Notes: generated by a model not told the origin, from the sequence alone. A DNA stretch of 64,000 bases from Microbacterium yannicii PS01 (GCF_000304335.1 NZ_CAJF01000004.1:1-64000); one strand, 5' to 3'. Counted from the stretch's first letter, positions 46,161 to 55,237 are shown. Program-made: numbers and translations.

Positions 46161-46376
46161 TTACTTTCGACCGTACTTCTTGTGGACGGCCTGTCGGCTC
46201 ACTCCGAGCGCGCTGGCGATCGCCTGCCACGAGAAGCCGAGGTTGCGCGCCTTGCGCACCTGGACCTCCTCGGCGCGGGCCAGCTCGCGACGGACCTCGG
46301 CCAGGCGATGGAGCTCAGCCAGCGGCTCGCGTTCGGGGACGGCGCCGATCAGGGTGCGGATGTCGTCGCCGCTCAT
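46161..46376 (-). CDS. Small helix-turn-helix protein
   Basis: 71 residues: a helical N-terminal half rich in Glu/Arg (HRLAEVRRELARAEEVQVRKAR) and a C-terminal helix-turn-helix WQAIASALGVSRQAVHKKYGRK. The start ATG 46376 is chosen for GGAGG eight bases upstream. The frame also opens at ATG 46436, but that codon lies inside a palindromic operator. It is a likely autoregulator, first gene of a unit with the ABC exporter (25-base gap) and divergent from the ABC-2 operon. Confidence 0.78.
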   Translation of the reverse strand: MSGDDIRTLIGAVPEREPLAELHRLAEVRRELARAEEVQVRKARNLGFSWQAIASALGVSRQAVHKKYGRK

Positions 46377-46426
46377 CGTCTCGTCCTCCCGGATCGGCTC
46401 GGGGATGCCGGTGTCGAGGCATCCGT

Positions 46427-46473
46427 CGTCAACCATAGTTGACGCCCCACTCTGGCGTCAACTACGGTTGACG
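46427..46473. promoter_or_regulatory. Two copies of an 18-bp palindromic operator
   Basis: CGTCAAC-N4-GTTGACG occurs at 46427-46444 and again at 46456-46473, 29 bases centre to centre. The inner arms also pair with each other (TAGTTGACGCC with GGCGTCAACTA). The sites lie between the small HTH gene and the ABC-2 ATPase gene and fit a dimeric regulator controlling both directions. Confidence 0.8.
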
Positions 46474-46508
46474 AACGCGGCGTCGTGGACGGGCGTTAGG
46501 GTAGTCCG

Positions 46509-47450
46509 GTGCCTGCCCCCGTGATCGCTGCGAACAACCTCGTCAAGGCTTACAAGCTCAAAGGCAAGCCCGACTTCCTGGCGGTCGACGGGCTGTCGTT
46601 CGAGGTGGCTCCTGGCGAGTCGTTCGGCCTGCTCGGTCCGAACGGCGCCGGCAAGTCGACGACGATGAAGATGATCGGAGCGGTCTCGACGCGCACGGCC
46701 GGCGACCTGTCGATCCTGGGGCTCGATCCCGACCGCTACGGACCCGAGATCCGCTCGCGACTGGGAGTCGTGCCTCAGCAGGACAACCTCGACGGGGAGC
46801 TCAACGCCCGCGAGAACCTCTACATCTACGGGCGGTACTTCGGGCTTCCGGGCAAGGTCTGCGCGCAGAAGGCCGATGAGCTCCTCGCCTTCGCCGCCCT
46901 CGAGGACAAGGCCAAGAACAAGGTCGACCAGCTCTCCGGCGGTATGAAGCGCCGTCTCACCATCGCCCGCGGTCTCATCAACGACCCGCGCATCCTGCTT
47001 CTCGACGAGCCGACCACGGGACTCGACCCGCAGGCGCGGCACGTGCTGTGGGACCGCCTGTTCCGTCTCAAGGAGCGGGGCACGACCCTCGTGCTGACGA
47101 CGCACTACATGGACGAGGCCGAGCAGCTGTGCGACCGGCTCATCGTCGTCGACAAGGGCAGGATCATGGCAGAGGGCACGCCGGCGTCGCTCATCCGCGA
47201 GCACTCCAGCCGCGAGGTGCTCGAGGTGCGCTTCGGCTCCGACCGCAACCAGCAGGTGGCGGGCCAGCTCGCCGGGATCGGCGACCGCGTCGAGGTTCTG
47301 CCCGACCGCGTCCTCGTCTATGCGCACAACGGCGAGGCGGCACTCGAGGAGGTCACCCAACGCGGCCTCAACCCGATCACGAGCCTCGTGCGCCGCTCGA
47401 GCCTCGAGGATGTGTTCCTGCGTTTGACCGGAAGGTCGCTGATCGAATGA
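46509..47450 (+). CDS. ABC-2 type transporter, ATP-binding protein
   Basis: 313 residues of the DrrA/CcmA-like class: Walker A GPNGAGKSTTMKM near residue 46, signature LSGGMKRRLTIARGL, Walker B ILLLDEPTTGLDPQ, His switch LTTHYMDEAEQL, and a C-terminal extension of about 90 residues. The start is GTG 46509 with TAGGG upstream. It overlaps the permease gene by ATGA. This three-gene set is typical of lipid, polysaccharide or drug export. Confidence 0.93.
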   Translation: MPAPVIAANNLVKAYKLKGKPDFLAVDGLSFEVAPGESFGLLGPNGAGKSTTMKMIGAVSTRTAGDLSILGLDPDRYGPEIRSRLGVVPQQDNLDGELNARENLYIYGRYFGLPGKVCAQKADELLAFAALEDKAKNKVDQLSGGMKRRLTIARGLINDPRILLLDEPTTGLDPQARHVLWDRLFRLKERGTTLVLTTHYMDEAEQLCDRLIVVDKGRIMAEGTPASLIREHSSREVLEVRFGSDRNQQVAGQLAGIGDRVEVLPDRVLVYAHNGEAALEEVTQRGLNPITSLVRRSSLEDVFLRLTGRSLIE

Positions 47451-48331
47451 GCGCCCGCCCCGAAGAGTCGCCCGTCACCACGGATCCGGCGCTGGACGAG
47501 CTGCGCGCCGAGGCCATGGAGTGGGGTCGCAAGCCGCGCTCGCGCGGCACCTGGTACGTCACCGAGCACATGGTGCGCGCGATGCGCGCCTACGGCTGGA
47601 CCATCATCGTCGGCGCGCTCGGGCAGCCGGTGCTCTACCTGCTGGGGCTGGCCGTCGGCCTGGCCGCCATCATCGACGCGCCGATCGAGGACGGCGGGCA
47701 GACGGTGCCGTACCTGGTGTTCGTCGCGCCCGCCCTTCTGATGACCTCGGCGATCGCCGTCGCCTCCGAGGAGTTCACCTACCCGGTCATGGCCGGATTC
47801 AAGTGGCGCCGCTACTTCTACGGCTTCAACGCCTCTCCGCTGTCGTCGAGCCAGATCGCGAACGGCGTCGTCGCAGGCGCGGGCGCTCGCATGGCCCTCA
47901 CGGTCGTGCTGTACTTCGCCTTCATCGCTCTGTTCTTCGCGATCCTCCAGCCCGGCGCCATCGTGCCGGCGACCGCGTGGCTGTCCGTCTTCATCGGCCT
48001 GCTCGCCGGCCTGTCGTTCGGCATTCCGCTGATGGCATACGCCGCGACCATCGAAGACGACAAGGGGCAGTTCGCGCTGGTTCAGCGGTTCATCTTCATG
48101 CCGATGTTCCTCTTCTCGGGCACGTTCTACCCATTGGCGAACATCGGCTGGCTGCAGTGGATCGGCTGGATCTCTCCGCTGTGGCACGCCACAGAGCTCG
48201 GCCGCCTGGTGACCTACGGCAAAGAGATCGAACCGCTCCTCGTGGTCGTGCACGTGGCCTATCTGCTTCTGCTGACGGTCGGCGGGCTGATCATCGCGCG
48301 TCGCCTGTTCGAGAGGAGGCTGGCGAAGTGA
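47447..48331 (+). CDS. ABC-2 type transporter permease 1
   Basis: 294 residues. A cytoplasmic N-terminal stretch of about 45 residues, then six spans (GWTIIVGALGQPVLYLLGLAVGLAAII ... LLLLTVGGLIIARRLF) and the ABC-2 motif around FMPMFLFSGTFYPL. ATG 47447 overlaps the ATPase stop, and the gene overlaps the second permease by GTGA. Confidence 0.9.
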   Translation: MSARPEESPVTTDPALDELRAEAMEWGRKPRSRGTWYVTEHMVRAMRAYGWTIIVGALGQPVLYLLGLAVGLAAIIDAPIEDGGQTVPYLVFVAPALLMTSAIAVASEEFTYPVMAGFKWRRYFYGFNASPLSSSQIANGVVAGAGARMALTVVLYFAFIALFFAILQPGAIVPATAWLSVFIGLLAGLSFGIPLMAYAATIEDDKGQFALVQRFIFMPMFLFSGTFYPLANIGWLQWIGWISPLWHATELGRLVTYGKEIEPLLVVVHVAYLLLLTVGGLIIARRLFERRLAK

Positions 48332-49164
48332 GCGTCGGGCAGGCCCAGGACAGCACGGCGACGGCCGCGGTCCGCACCGGCGGCGTGCGGGCGCTGTGGG
48401 CCGGGAATCCCCAGTCGGTCGTGCAGCGCGGCCTCATCGCCGCGCGCTCGTCGAGCTGGATCGTCGTGCTGTCGGGCTTCTTCGAACCGGTCTTCTACCT
48501 CGCCTCGATGGGCATCGGCCTGGGCTCCATCATCGGCGAGGTCGAGACCTCCAGCGGCGTGGAGGTCTCGTACGCCGCATTCATCGCGCCGGCGCTCCTC
48601 GCCGTCTCCGCGATGAACGGCGCGATCTACGACTCGACGTGGAACGTCTTCTTCAAGCTCAACTACGGCAAGCTCTACGAGGGCATGCTGGCGACCTCCC
48701 TCGGCCCGCTCGATGTCGCGCTGGGCGAGATCCTCTACGCGCTGCTGCGCGGCCTGCTCTACGCCACCGGCTTCATGGTCATCATGCAGCTGCTGGGGCT
48801 GAACCTGGCGTGGACGGCGATCCTCGCCATTCCCGCCGTGCTGCTCATCGCCTTCGGATTCGCCAGCCTCGGAATGGCGGTCACCAGCTACATGAAGACC
48901 TTCCAGCACATGGACTGGATCAACTTCGTGCTGCTGCCGATGTTCCTCTTCTCGGCGACCCTGTACCCGATCTCGATCTACCCGGACTGGGTCGAGGGGA
49001 TCATCATGGCGTTCCCGCTCTGGCACGGCGTCGAGCTGGTGCGCGGGCTGACCACCGGCATCCTCACACCCGACATGCTGTGGCACGTCCTGTACTACGC
49101 GGTCATGATCGCCATCGGCCTGGTGTTCACGACGAAGCGGCTGCGCGCCCTCTTCCTGGACTGA
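48328..49164 (+). CDS. ABC-2 type transporter permease 2
   Basis: 278 residues, parallel in layout to permease 1 (VVLSGFFEPVFYLASMGIGLGSII; LLPMFLFSATLYPISIYPDW; six spans), so the channel is probably a heterodimer of the two. GTG 48328 overlaps the preceding stop. It ends the operon, seven bases before a very strong hairpin. Confidence 0.9.
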   Translation: MSVGQAQDSTATAAVRTGGVRALWAGNPQSVVQRGLIAARSSSWIVVLSGFFEPVFYLASMGIGLGSIIGEVETSSGVEVSYAAFIAPALLAVSAMNGAIYDSTWNVFFKLNYGKLYEGMLATSLGPLDVALGEILYALLRGLLYATGFMVIMQLLGLNLAWTAILAIPAVLLIAFGFASLGMAVTSYMKTFQHMDWINFVLLPMFLFSATLYPISIYPDWVEGIIMAFPLWHGVELVRGLTTGILTPDMLWHVLYYAVMIAIGLVFTTKRLRALFLD

Positions 49165-49170
49165 GGGACG

Positions 49171-49217
49171 CGAACGACGGATGCCTCGGAGCAGCGCTCC
49201 GAGGCATCCGTCGTTCG
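49171..49217. terminator. 22-bp perfect hairpin between convergent genes
   Basis: Arm 49171-49192 (CGAACGACGGATGCC...) pairs perfectly with 49196-49217 around the loop AGC. It begins seven bases after the ABC-2 permease stop and ends 17 bases from the stop of the convergent MFS gene. No U-run follows; the long GC stem still fits an actinobacterial bidirectional terminator. Confidence 0.7.
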
Positions 49218-49233
49218 TGTGGTCCGCGCGAGA

Positions 49234-50706
49234 TCAGAGGGATCCGGTCGCGCCGACGCCGAGGTTGTCGTCGTAGTCGACGTTCTTGGTCTCAGGCGAG
49301 AGCACCAGTGCGATGAAGGTGAGCACGCCCATCGCCGACAGATACAGGCCGACGAGAACGGGGCTTCCTCCCGACGCCGCCCAGAGTGCGACCGCGACGA
49401 TGGGCGCGAGCGCCGCACCGAGGATCGACGAGACGTTGTAGGCGACCGCCGACCCGGTGTACCGGACGTTCGTGGGGAACAGCTCGGGGAGCACCGCGCC
49501 CATCGGCCCGAACGTCGAGCCCATGAGCATGAAGCCGAAGATGAGGAAGGCCTGGGCGAGCGCTCCGGCGAACTTCGGATCGGCCTGCGGCAGCAGGAAC
49601 AGGTTGAAGGTCAGGCCGAACACGATGATCAGGCCGGTGACCCACAGCAGGAGCTTCCGTCGTCCGATGGCGTCGGCGATCGGACCCGACAGCAGCGTGA
49701 AGATGCCGAAGAAGACCACGCCGATGATCTGCATGATCACGAAGTCGGTGTACCCGAACCCGAGGCCCGGATAGAACTGGGCAGCGAACGCCGCCGCGTC
49801 GAACGGCTGGCCGGACGCCTCTGCCGCTGCCCGGGCAGCCGCGGACGCGGTCTCGAGATCGGCGGGCTTCGTGCCGTACGACAGGGTGAAGTTCGTCATC
49901 AGGTAGAACAGGACGTAGGTCGCCAGCATGATGAACGTGCCGAGGATCAGGTGCCACCAGTGCCGGCGGAAGACGGTGCCGAGCGGGAACTTGCGGATCG
50001 CGCCCTTCTCCTCGGCTCGGACGAACGTCTCGGACTCGACGAGCCGCAGCCGCACCCACAGGCCGATGATCACCATCACAGCCGAGAAGAGGAACGGCAC
50101 GCGCCAGCCCCACGCCAGGAAGTCGGCGGACCGCTGGCTCGCGCCGTCGGGGTGGGGGAGAAGGAAGTTGATGGCGAGGAACACCGAGTTGGCGATGATG
50201 AAGCCGAGCGGAGCGCCCAGCTGCGGGAAGGTGCCGTACCAGGCGCGCTTGCCCGCCGGAGCGTTCTCGGTCGCGACCAGGGCGGCGCCCGACCACTCGC
50301 CGCCGAGCGCGAATCCCTGCGCCAGGCGGAGGATCAGCAGCAGCAGTGCCGCCCACCAGCCGATGCCGTCATAGGTCGGCAGGCAGCCGATGAGGAACGT
50401 GGCGATTCCCATCGTGAGCAGCGAGGCGACGAGCGTCGCCTTACGACCGAAGCGGTCGCCGAAGTGACCGAACACGATCGCACCGAGCGGGCGCGCGATC
50501 ATCGCCGCGCCGAACACGCCGAACGAGGCGAGCAGCGCCGTGGTGTCGTTGCCGGTGGGGAAGAACAGGATCGGGAAGACGAGCACGGCCGCCGTCGCAT
50601 AGACGTAGAAGTCGTAGAACTCGATCGTCGTTCCGACGAGGCTGGCCGCGATGACGCGGGAGCGGGGGTTGGCGGGAGCGGTGGTCGTCGCCGTGGAAGA
50701 AGCCAT
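49234..50706 (-). CDS. MFS transporter, metabolite:H+ symporter (MHS) type
   Basis: 490 residues, twelve spans. MHS marks: SLVGTTIEFYDFYVYATAAVL, GHFGDRFGRKATLV and the FALGGEWSGAALVATE segment. A long loop of about 40 residues in the middle (near LETASAAARAAAEASGQPFD) is polar and Ala-rich. The substrate is probably a carboxylate or betaine. The start is ATG 50706 with AGGG upstream; the 153-bp upstream gap holds no gene. Confidence 0.9.
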   Translation of the reverse strand: MASSTATTTAPANPRSRVIAASLVGTTIEFYDFYVYATAAVLVFPILFFPTGNDTTALLASFGVFGAAMIARPLGAIVFGHFGDRFGRKATLVASLLTMGIATFLIGCLPTYDGIGWWAALLLLILRLAQGFALGGEWSGAALVATENAPAGKRAWYGTFPQLGAPLGFIIANSVFLAINFLLPHPDGASQRSADFLAWGWRVPFLFSAVMVIIGLWVRLRLVESETFVRAEEKGAIRKFPLGTVFRRHWWHLILGTFIMLATYVLFYLMTNFTLSYGTKPADLETASAAARAAAEASGQPFDAAAFAAQFYPGLGFGYTDFVIMQIIGVVFFGIFTLLSGPIADAIGRRKLLLWVTGLIIVFGLTFNLFLLPQADPKFAGALAQAFLIFGFMLMGSTFGPMGAVLPELFPTNVRYTGSAVAYNVSSILGAALAPIVAVALWAASGGSPVLVGLYLSAMGVLTFIALVLSPETKNVDYDDNLGVGATGSL

Positions 50707-50859
50707 GAAGATGCCCTGGGGGGAGTAGCGGAGCGAGAACGTCCTTGTGGAACGTGTCGGTGTGCGTCCGCTCGGCGCGGGGTGACGCGCCGGGGCAGCG
50801 CTGGTCACCGGGCGTGCGGGGGCGTTGTCACCCGGGCACAAACGACCAGTCTAAGCGGC

Positions 50860-51210
50860 TCAGCGCCAGATCACGCCGAGCCCGGCGTTGAGCAGGGTCA
50901 GGATGCCGATCGACCAGAACAGCGCCGGCGCGACGGCGCCGTTCTTGCGCTGGCGGCCGGCCCCGATGCCGAGCAACGCCCCGATGACGAGGAGGACGAC
51001 GAGCTTCACGCCGATCTTGACGTAGTTGAGGTCGCCATCAATGCCCCAGGGAGCGGCGAGCGCGAGGCCCGCCACGCCGGCGATCGCGAGGCCCCAGTCC
51101 ATCGGGCGGATGATGCGTCGCCTGCCCACGGCTTCGACGACCCAGGCGCCGAAGAGGACCGCGAAACCGACGAGGTGGACGAGCACGACGATGTGACGCA
51201 GGGTTTCCAT
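50860..51210 (-). CDS. Small four-span membrane protein
   Basis: 116 residues with four hydrophobic spans (about 5-25, 35-55, 63-83, 92-114) joined by short Arg-rich loops. No named family recognised. ATG 51210 is preferred; GTG three codons earlier is possible. It stands alone between the MFS gene and the rib operon. Confidence 0.75.
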   Translation of the reverse strand: METLRHIVVLVHLVGFAVLFGAWVVEAVGRRRIIRPMDWGLAIAGVAGLALAAPWGIDGDLNYVKIGVKLVVLLVIGALLGIGAGRQRKNGAVAPALFWSIGILTLLNAGLGVIWR

Positions 51211-51282
51211 GCTGGTCACGCTAGGACGATCCCGTATCCGGCGCCAGCGAGGGCCGCCTCACCCGTCCGCCGAGTCCCCGGA

Positions 51283-51344
51283 ACCGGTCACTGGTGTGTG
51301 GAACCGGTCACTGAGACCGCTACCGGTCACTGAGCCTGTCGAAG
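51283..51344. repeat. Triple ACCGGTCACTG repeat ending in a CTTCGACAGGCTCAG-family copy
   Basis: ACCGGTCACTG begins at 51283, 51303 and 51322. The third runs on into GAGCCTGTCGAAG (51332-51344), the reverse complement of the dispersed repeat. The ribH stop codon (51327-51329) lies inside it. Confidence 0.75.
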
Positions 51345-51809
51345 TGCACGAAGGACGAGCGCCGTGCGGATCGCGGCATCCGCCGCCTCGAAGCCCTTGT
51401 CCTCCTGCGAGCCGGGGAGTCCCGCGCGGGCGATGCCCTGCGCCTCGTCGTCGAGTGTCAGCACGCCGAAGCCGACCGGCTTGCCCGTGTCGATCGCGAC
51501 GCGGGTGAGGCCGTCGGTGGCGGCGTTCGAGACGAAGTCGAAGTGCGGAGTGCCACCGCGGATGATGACGCCGAGCGCCACCACGGCGTCCGCGCCTGCG
51601 TCGAGCGCCGCCTTCGCCACGACCGGGAGCTCGAACGAGCCCGGGACGCGCACGAGTCGCCAGGTCGCTCCGGCCGCGTCGAGTGCGCGCTCGGCGCCGG
51701 CGATGAGGCCATCGGTGATGACGTCGTGCCAGGTGCCGGCGACGACGACGATGTCGAGTCCGGTTGCGTCGACGGGACCAGTGGTGGCCGGTGCGCCCTT
51801 GCCGCTCAT
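51327..51809 (-). CDS. ribH: 6,7-dimethyl-8-ribityllumazine synthase
   Basis: 160 residues. It condenses 5-amino-6-ribitylamino-uracil with dihydroxybutanone phosphate. Motifs: VRVPGSFELPVVAKAAL, GVIIRGGTPHFDFV and the QEDKGFEAADAAI C-terminal helix. ATG 51809 overlaps the ribBA stop (ATGA). The last residues (LRQAQ) and the stop come from the dispersed repeat. Last gene of the rib operon. Confidence 0.96.
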   Translation of the reverse strand: MSGKGAPATTGPVDATGLDIVVVAGTWHDVITDGLIAGAERALDAAGATWRLVRVPGSFELPVVAKAALDAGADAVVALGVIIRGGTPHFDFVSNAATDGLTRVAIDTGKPVGFGVLTLDDEAQGIARAGLPGSQEDKGFEAADAAIRTALVLRALRQAQ

Positions 51810-53098
51810 CGGTCGTCTCCTTCGTGACGCTGAGCGCCGTCCTGCATGAGGGCCAGCGCGTCGGCGAGGTCCTCTTCGGCGATGATGTGTCCCATGCGGT
51901 CCCGCTTCGTGGCCAGGTACTGATGGTTGTTCGGGCCGACTCCCACCAGCAGCGGCACCTGCTCGACGATGTCGAGACCGAGCTCGCGCAGCTGGTTGGC
52001 CTTGTCGGTGTTGTTGGTCAGGAGCCGCACCTTCTCGATCCCGAGATCGGCGAGGATGCCCGCTGCCGCCGCGTAGTCGCGGGCATCGGCCGGGAGGCCG
52101 AGCGCGAGGTTGGCATCGACCGTGTCGAGTCCGCGCTCCTGCAGCGAGTAGGCGCGGAGCTTGTTGATGAGGCCGATGCCACGGCCCTCGTGTCCGCGCA
52201 TGTAGATGACCACGCCGCCGTCCTGCTCGATCGCGTCCAGCGCAGCCTCGAGCTGCGGCCCGCACTCGCACTTCAGCGAGCCGAAGGCCTCACCGGTCAG
52301 GCACTCGGAGTGCACGCGCACCAGCGGCGCGGCGGTCAGCTCGCCCGAGACGACGGCGATGTGATCGGTGCCGGTGACCCGATCCTTGTACGCCAGGAAC
52401 CGGAAGGAGCCGTGCGAGGTCGGAACACGGGATTCGGCGCGCAGGCTCACGCGGCGCTTGTGGGCGGGGCGCGCAGCGGCCGACACCGGCTCGGTCTCGT
52501 CGAGATAGGCGATGAGCTGCTCGATCGTGATCACCGGCACGCCGTCTCGCGCGCCGAGCTCGACGAGACCCGGAAGCCGCATCATCGAGCCGTCCTCGGC
52601 CACCACCTCGGCGATCGCGCCCACCGGCTCGAGCCCTGCCAGGCGGGTCAGCTCGACGGCGGCCTCGGTGTGGCCGGCGCGCTCGCGCACGCCGCCCTCG
52701 ACGGCTCGCAGCGGCAGGATGTGACCCGGACGGATCACGCTGGCGGGCGTCGCCGACGGGTCGGCCAGCACGTTCAGCGTGTGCGCACGATCGGACGCGC
52801 TGATCCCGGTGGAATGGCGGTCGGCGGCATCGACACTGACCGTGTACGCGGTGCCGCGTGCGTCCTCGTTGTTCTCGACCATCGGCGGCAGGTCCAGCCG
52901 GTCCGCCCACTCGGCGGGCATCGGGGCGCAGATGAAGCCGCTGGACCAGCGCACGGTCCACGCGATCCACTCCGGAGTGGCGAGTTGGGCCGAGAGCACC
53001 ACGTCGCCCTCGTTCTCGCGATTCTCATCGTCCGCGACGATGACGGGTCGGCCCGCGCGCAGCGCCTCGAGCGCGTCGGGGATCGTGGCAAGGCTCAT
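51806..53098 (-). CDS. ribBA: Bifunctional DHBP synthase / GTP cyclohydrolase II
   Basis: 430 residues. The N-terminal half (1-205) is 3,4-dihydroxy-2-butanone-4-phosphate synthase (DDENRENEGDVV, GHTEAAVELTRLAG). The C-terminal half is GTP cyclohydrolase II with zinc cysteines in SECLTGEAFGSLKCECG and the catalytic MRGHEGRGIGL. It supplies both branches of riboflavin synthesis. Coupled by ATGA to ribE upstream and ribH downstream. Confidence 0.97.
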   Translation of the reverse strand: MSLATIPDALEALRAGRPVIVADDENRENEGDVVLSAQLATPEWIAWTVRWSSGFICAPMPAEWADRLDLPPMVENNEDARGTAYTVSVDAADRHSTGISASDRAHTLNVLADPSATPASVIRPGHILPLRAVEGGVRERAGHTEAAVELTRLAGLEPVGAIAEVVAEDGSMMRLPGLVELGARDGVPVITIEQLIAYLDETEPVSAAARPAHKRRVSLRAESRVPTSHGSFRFLAYKDRVTGTDHIAVVSGELTAAPLVRVHSECLTGEAFGSLKCECGPQLEAALDAIEQDGGVVIYMRGHEGRGIGLINKLRAYSLQERGLDTVDANLALGLPADARDYAAAAGILADLGIEKVRLLTNNTDKANQLRELGLDIVEQVPLLVGVGPNNHQYLATKRDRMGHIIAEEDLADALALMQDGAQRHEGDDR

Positions 53099-53781
53099 TC
53101 CGAGCCTCCTTCCGTCGGTGCGGCCGCAGCCGCGGGGAACTCAGGGGCCGCCGTCGCAGCGGCGGGGGTGAAGGCGAGCAATCGCTGGACGTGACGTGCC
53201 AGGATGTCGGTCTCGATGTTCACGCGGTCGCCGGGCACGCGCGCGCCGAGGGTCGTGGCGGCGAGCGTCTCGGGGATCAGCGACACCTCGAACCACGCCG
53301 CGGCCGGCTCGGCACCGGCAGAGGCGGGGCTGGCGGCGCTCACCGTCAGCGAGACGCCGTCGACGGCGATCGAGCCCTTGTCGACCACCAGGGGGGCGAG
53401 CTCGCCCGGCAGCCCGATGCGCAGCACGCGCCACTGCGCGCCGGGACGCACTTCGAGCACCTCGCCGGTGCCGTCGATGTGGCCCTGCACGATATGTCCG
53501 CCGAGTCGCCCGTGCGCCGCCGTGGCGCGCTCGAGATTGACCGGGCGTCCGGGTGCGACCCCGACGAGCGTGGACATGTCGAGCGTCTGCTTCATGACGT
53601 CGGCCGTGAACCAGTCCGGGCCCTGGTCGACGACCGTGAGGCACACGCCGCTGACCGAGATGGAATCGCCGTGCGCGGCATCCGACACGACCCGGGGACC
53701 CGCGACCGTCACGCGCACGCCGTCACCCGACGGCTCGACGGCGGTGACCTGGCCGATCTCCTCCACGATTCCGGTGAACAT
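53095..53781 (-). CDS. ribE: Riboflavin synthase, alpha chain
   Basis: 228 residues, two lumazine-binding barrels: MFTGIVEEIGQVTAVEPSG and GDSISVSGVCLTVV in the first, GHIVQGHIDGTGEVLEV and KGSIAVDGVSLTV in the second. It dismutates lumazine to riboflavin. The last about 25 residues are an Ala/Pro-rich tail. ATG 53781 shares a base with the ribD stop (TGATG). Confidence 0.96.
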   Translation of the reverse strand: MFTGIVEEIGQVTAVEPSGDGVRVTVAGPRVVSDAAHGDSISVSGVCLTVVDQGPDWFTADVMKQTLDMSTLVGVAPGRPVNLERATAAHGRLGGHIVQGHIDGTGEVLEVRPGAQWRVLRIGLPGELAPLVVDKGSIAVDGVSLTVSAASPASAGAEPAAAWFEVSLIPETLAATTLGARVPGDRVNIETDILARHVQRLLAFTPAAATAAPEFPAAAAAPTEGGSE

Positions 53782-54845
53782 CAGGCGTCTCCTTCTTGTT
53801 CGGCGTCGGCCGCGGCGGGTGCGCCGGGCGCTGTCTCGCCGTGAGGGGTGGCGACCACGAGCAGGTCGTCGCCGAGCGGCAGGACGCTCGCCACCGTCAG
53901 GCGGCGGGCGTGGGCGATGGTGTCGACGCCGATGTCGCGCACGGCGAGCATGTCGCCGCCGAGGAGGACCGGCGCGATGTACACGAGCAGCTCGTCGGCG
54001 AGTCCCTCGCGCAGGAAGGACGCGGCGACCGTCGGCCCGCCCTCCACGAAGACGCGGTGGGCTCCGCGCAGGCGCAGATCGTCCAGCACGGCGACCAGGT
54101 CGCCCGAGAACTGCAGGAAGCGGTGCGGGTGGCCGTGCAGCGCGGCGTCGTCGGGCACGGCGCGCGCGCCCAGGACGACCGGCACGGGCTGGTGGTCGCG
54201 CAGCGATCCGTCTTCGGCGCGTGCGGTGAGCGCCGGATCGTCGGCGAGCACCGTGCCGGTGCCGACCACGATGACATCGGCGAGCGAACGCCGTCGGTGC
54301 ACGTCGGCGCGTGCTGTCGAGCCCGTGATCCACTTGCTCGTGCCGTCGGATGCCGCGGCCCGGCCATCGAGACTCTGCGCCCACTTGACCGTCACGTGAG
54401 GACGGCCCAGCCGCTGCACAGCGAGCCACGAGTCCAGCAGCTCGTGCCCCTCGCCGGAGAGGAGACCCGACTCCACATCGACCCCGGCCTCGCGCAGCCG
54501 CGAGCCGCCGCCCGAGGAGCGCGCGCCGGGATCGTCCACCGCGTAGACGACCCGGGCCACGCCTGCGGCGATGAGCGCTTCGGAGCAGGGTCCGGTGCGA
54601 CCGGTGTGGTTGCAGGGCTCGAGGGTCACGACGGCGGTCGCCCCGCGGGCCGCGCCGGGGGCGAGTCGCGAGAGCGCGTCGACCTCGGCGTGCGGGGTTC
54701 CGGCCCCGCGGTGCCAGCCTTCGGCGAGGACCTCGCCGTCGGGCGAGAGCAGCACGGCGCCGACCTGGGGATTGACGCCCCGCGGGCCGCGCTCGGCGAT
54801 CGCGAGCGCGCGGCGCATCGCGTCGCGTTCCGCTGTGCTCGCCAT
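53781..54845 (-). CDS. ribD: Bifunctional pyrimidine deaminase/reductase
   Basis: 354 residues. The N-terminal deaminase has the zinc site HAEVDAL and PCNHTGRTGPC; the C-terminal reductase has TVKWAQSLDGRAAASDGTSKWITG and VFVEGGPTVAASFL. It performs steps two and three of riboflavin synthesis. Start at ATG 54845; a longer frame runs upstream into the riboswitch and is rejected. First gene of the operon. Confidence 0.95.
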   Translation of the reverse strand: MASTAERDAMRRALAIAERGPRGVNPQVGAVLLSPDGEVLAEGWHRGAGTPHAEVDALSRLAPGAARGATAVVTLEPCNHTGRTGPCSEALIAAGVARVVYAVDDPGARSSGGGSRLREAGVDVESGLLSGEGHELLDSWLAVQRLGRPHVTVKWAQSLDGRAAASDGTSKWITGSTARADVHRRRSLADVIVVGTGTVLADDPALTARAEDGSLRDHQPVPVVLGARAVPDDAALHGHPHRFLQFSGDLVAVLDDLRLRGAHRVFVEGGPTVAASFLREGLADELLVYIAPVLLGGDMLAVRDIGVDTIAHARRLTVASVLPLGDDLLVVATPHGETAPGAPAAADAEQEGDA

Positions 54846-54933
54846 CCTGCTCCTCGTCTCGCCGGCTGTGAATTCGCAGCTCGGGCGCTCCGGGGCAGGG
54901 GAAGCGGCGGCGCGCGTGACGCCGCCCGTGCTG

Positions 54934-55099
54934 CCTCCCATCCGGACTAGCGACCGATGCCCTCTCGGACCTCTGTCGCATCACCGTCGGTTCCGGAATT
55001 CCACCGGATCGGCCAGGGCGGCATCCGAAACGGATGCTGAGCCTCGGCTCGCGGACTGTCACCGCCGGTTCGGATTCTCACCGACCCCGGAGCACGTTG
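54934..55099 (-). ncRNA. FMN riboswitch (RFN element)
   Basis: On the minus strand the order of RFN blocks is clear: CTCCGGGGTCGGTGAGAATC, ACCGGCGGTGACAGTCCGCG, a variable arm, CCGGTGGAATTCCGGAACCG, ACGGTGATGCGACAGAG and the closing AGTCCGGATGGGAGGCAG. The aptamer ends about 90 bases before ribD. It represses the rib operon when FMN is plentiful. Confidence 0.95.
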
Positions 55100-55108
55100 A
55101 TGCTCTCG

Positions 55109-55114
55109 AGTCTA
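55109..55114 (-). promoter_or_regulatory. Likely -10 box of the rib operon
   Basis: TAGACT on the minus strand lies about ten bases before the first base of the FMN aptamer. It is the same hexamer as in the paaA promoter. A TTGACT directly overlapping it is too close to be its -35. Confidence 0.5.
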
Positions 55115-55237
55115 GTCAACGCGCCCCTCGCCGATTCATTCCATGTCATCGCATGCAACGTGCACGCGTGGGACCGGGGCGCGGCGCGTCCCGGTATCGC
55201 CCGGCCGACGTAGCCTGGAAGCAGGGAAGGTGAGGCG

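Noticed and set aside
49219..51333. 704-residue plus-strand frame opposite the second MHS transporter
   Set aside because: Shadow frame; strongly polar repeats without a fold, over a clear membrane protein gene.
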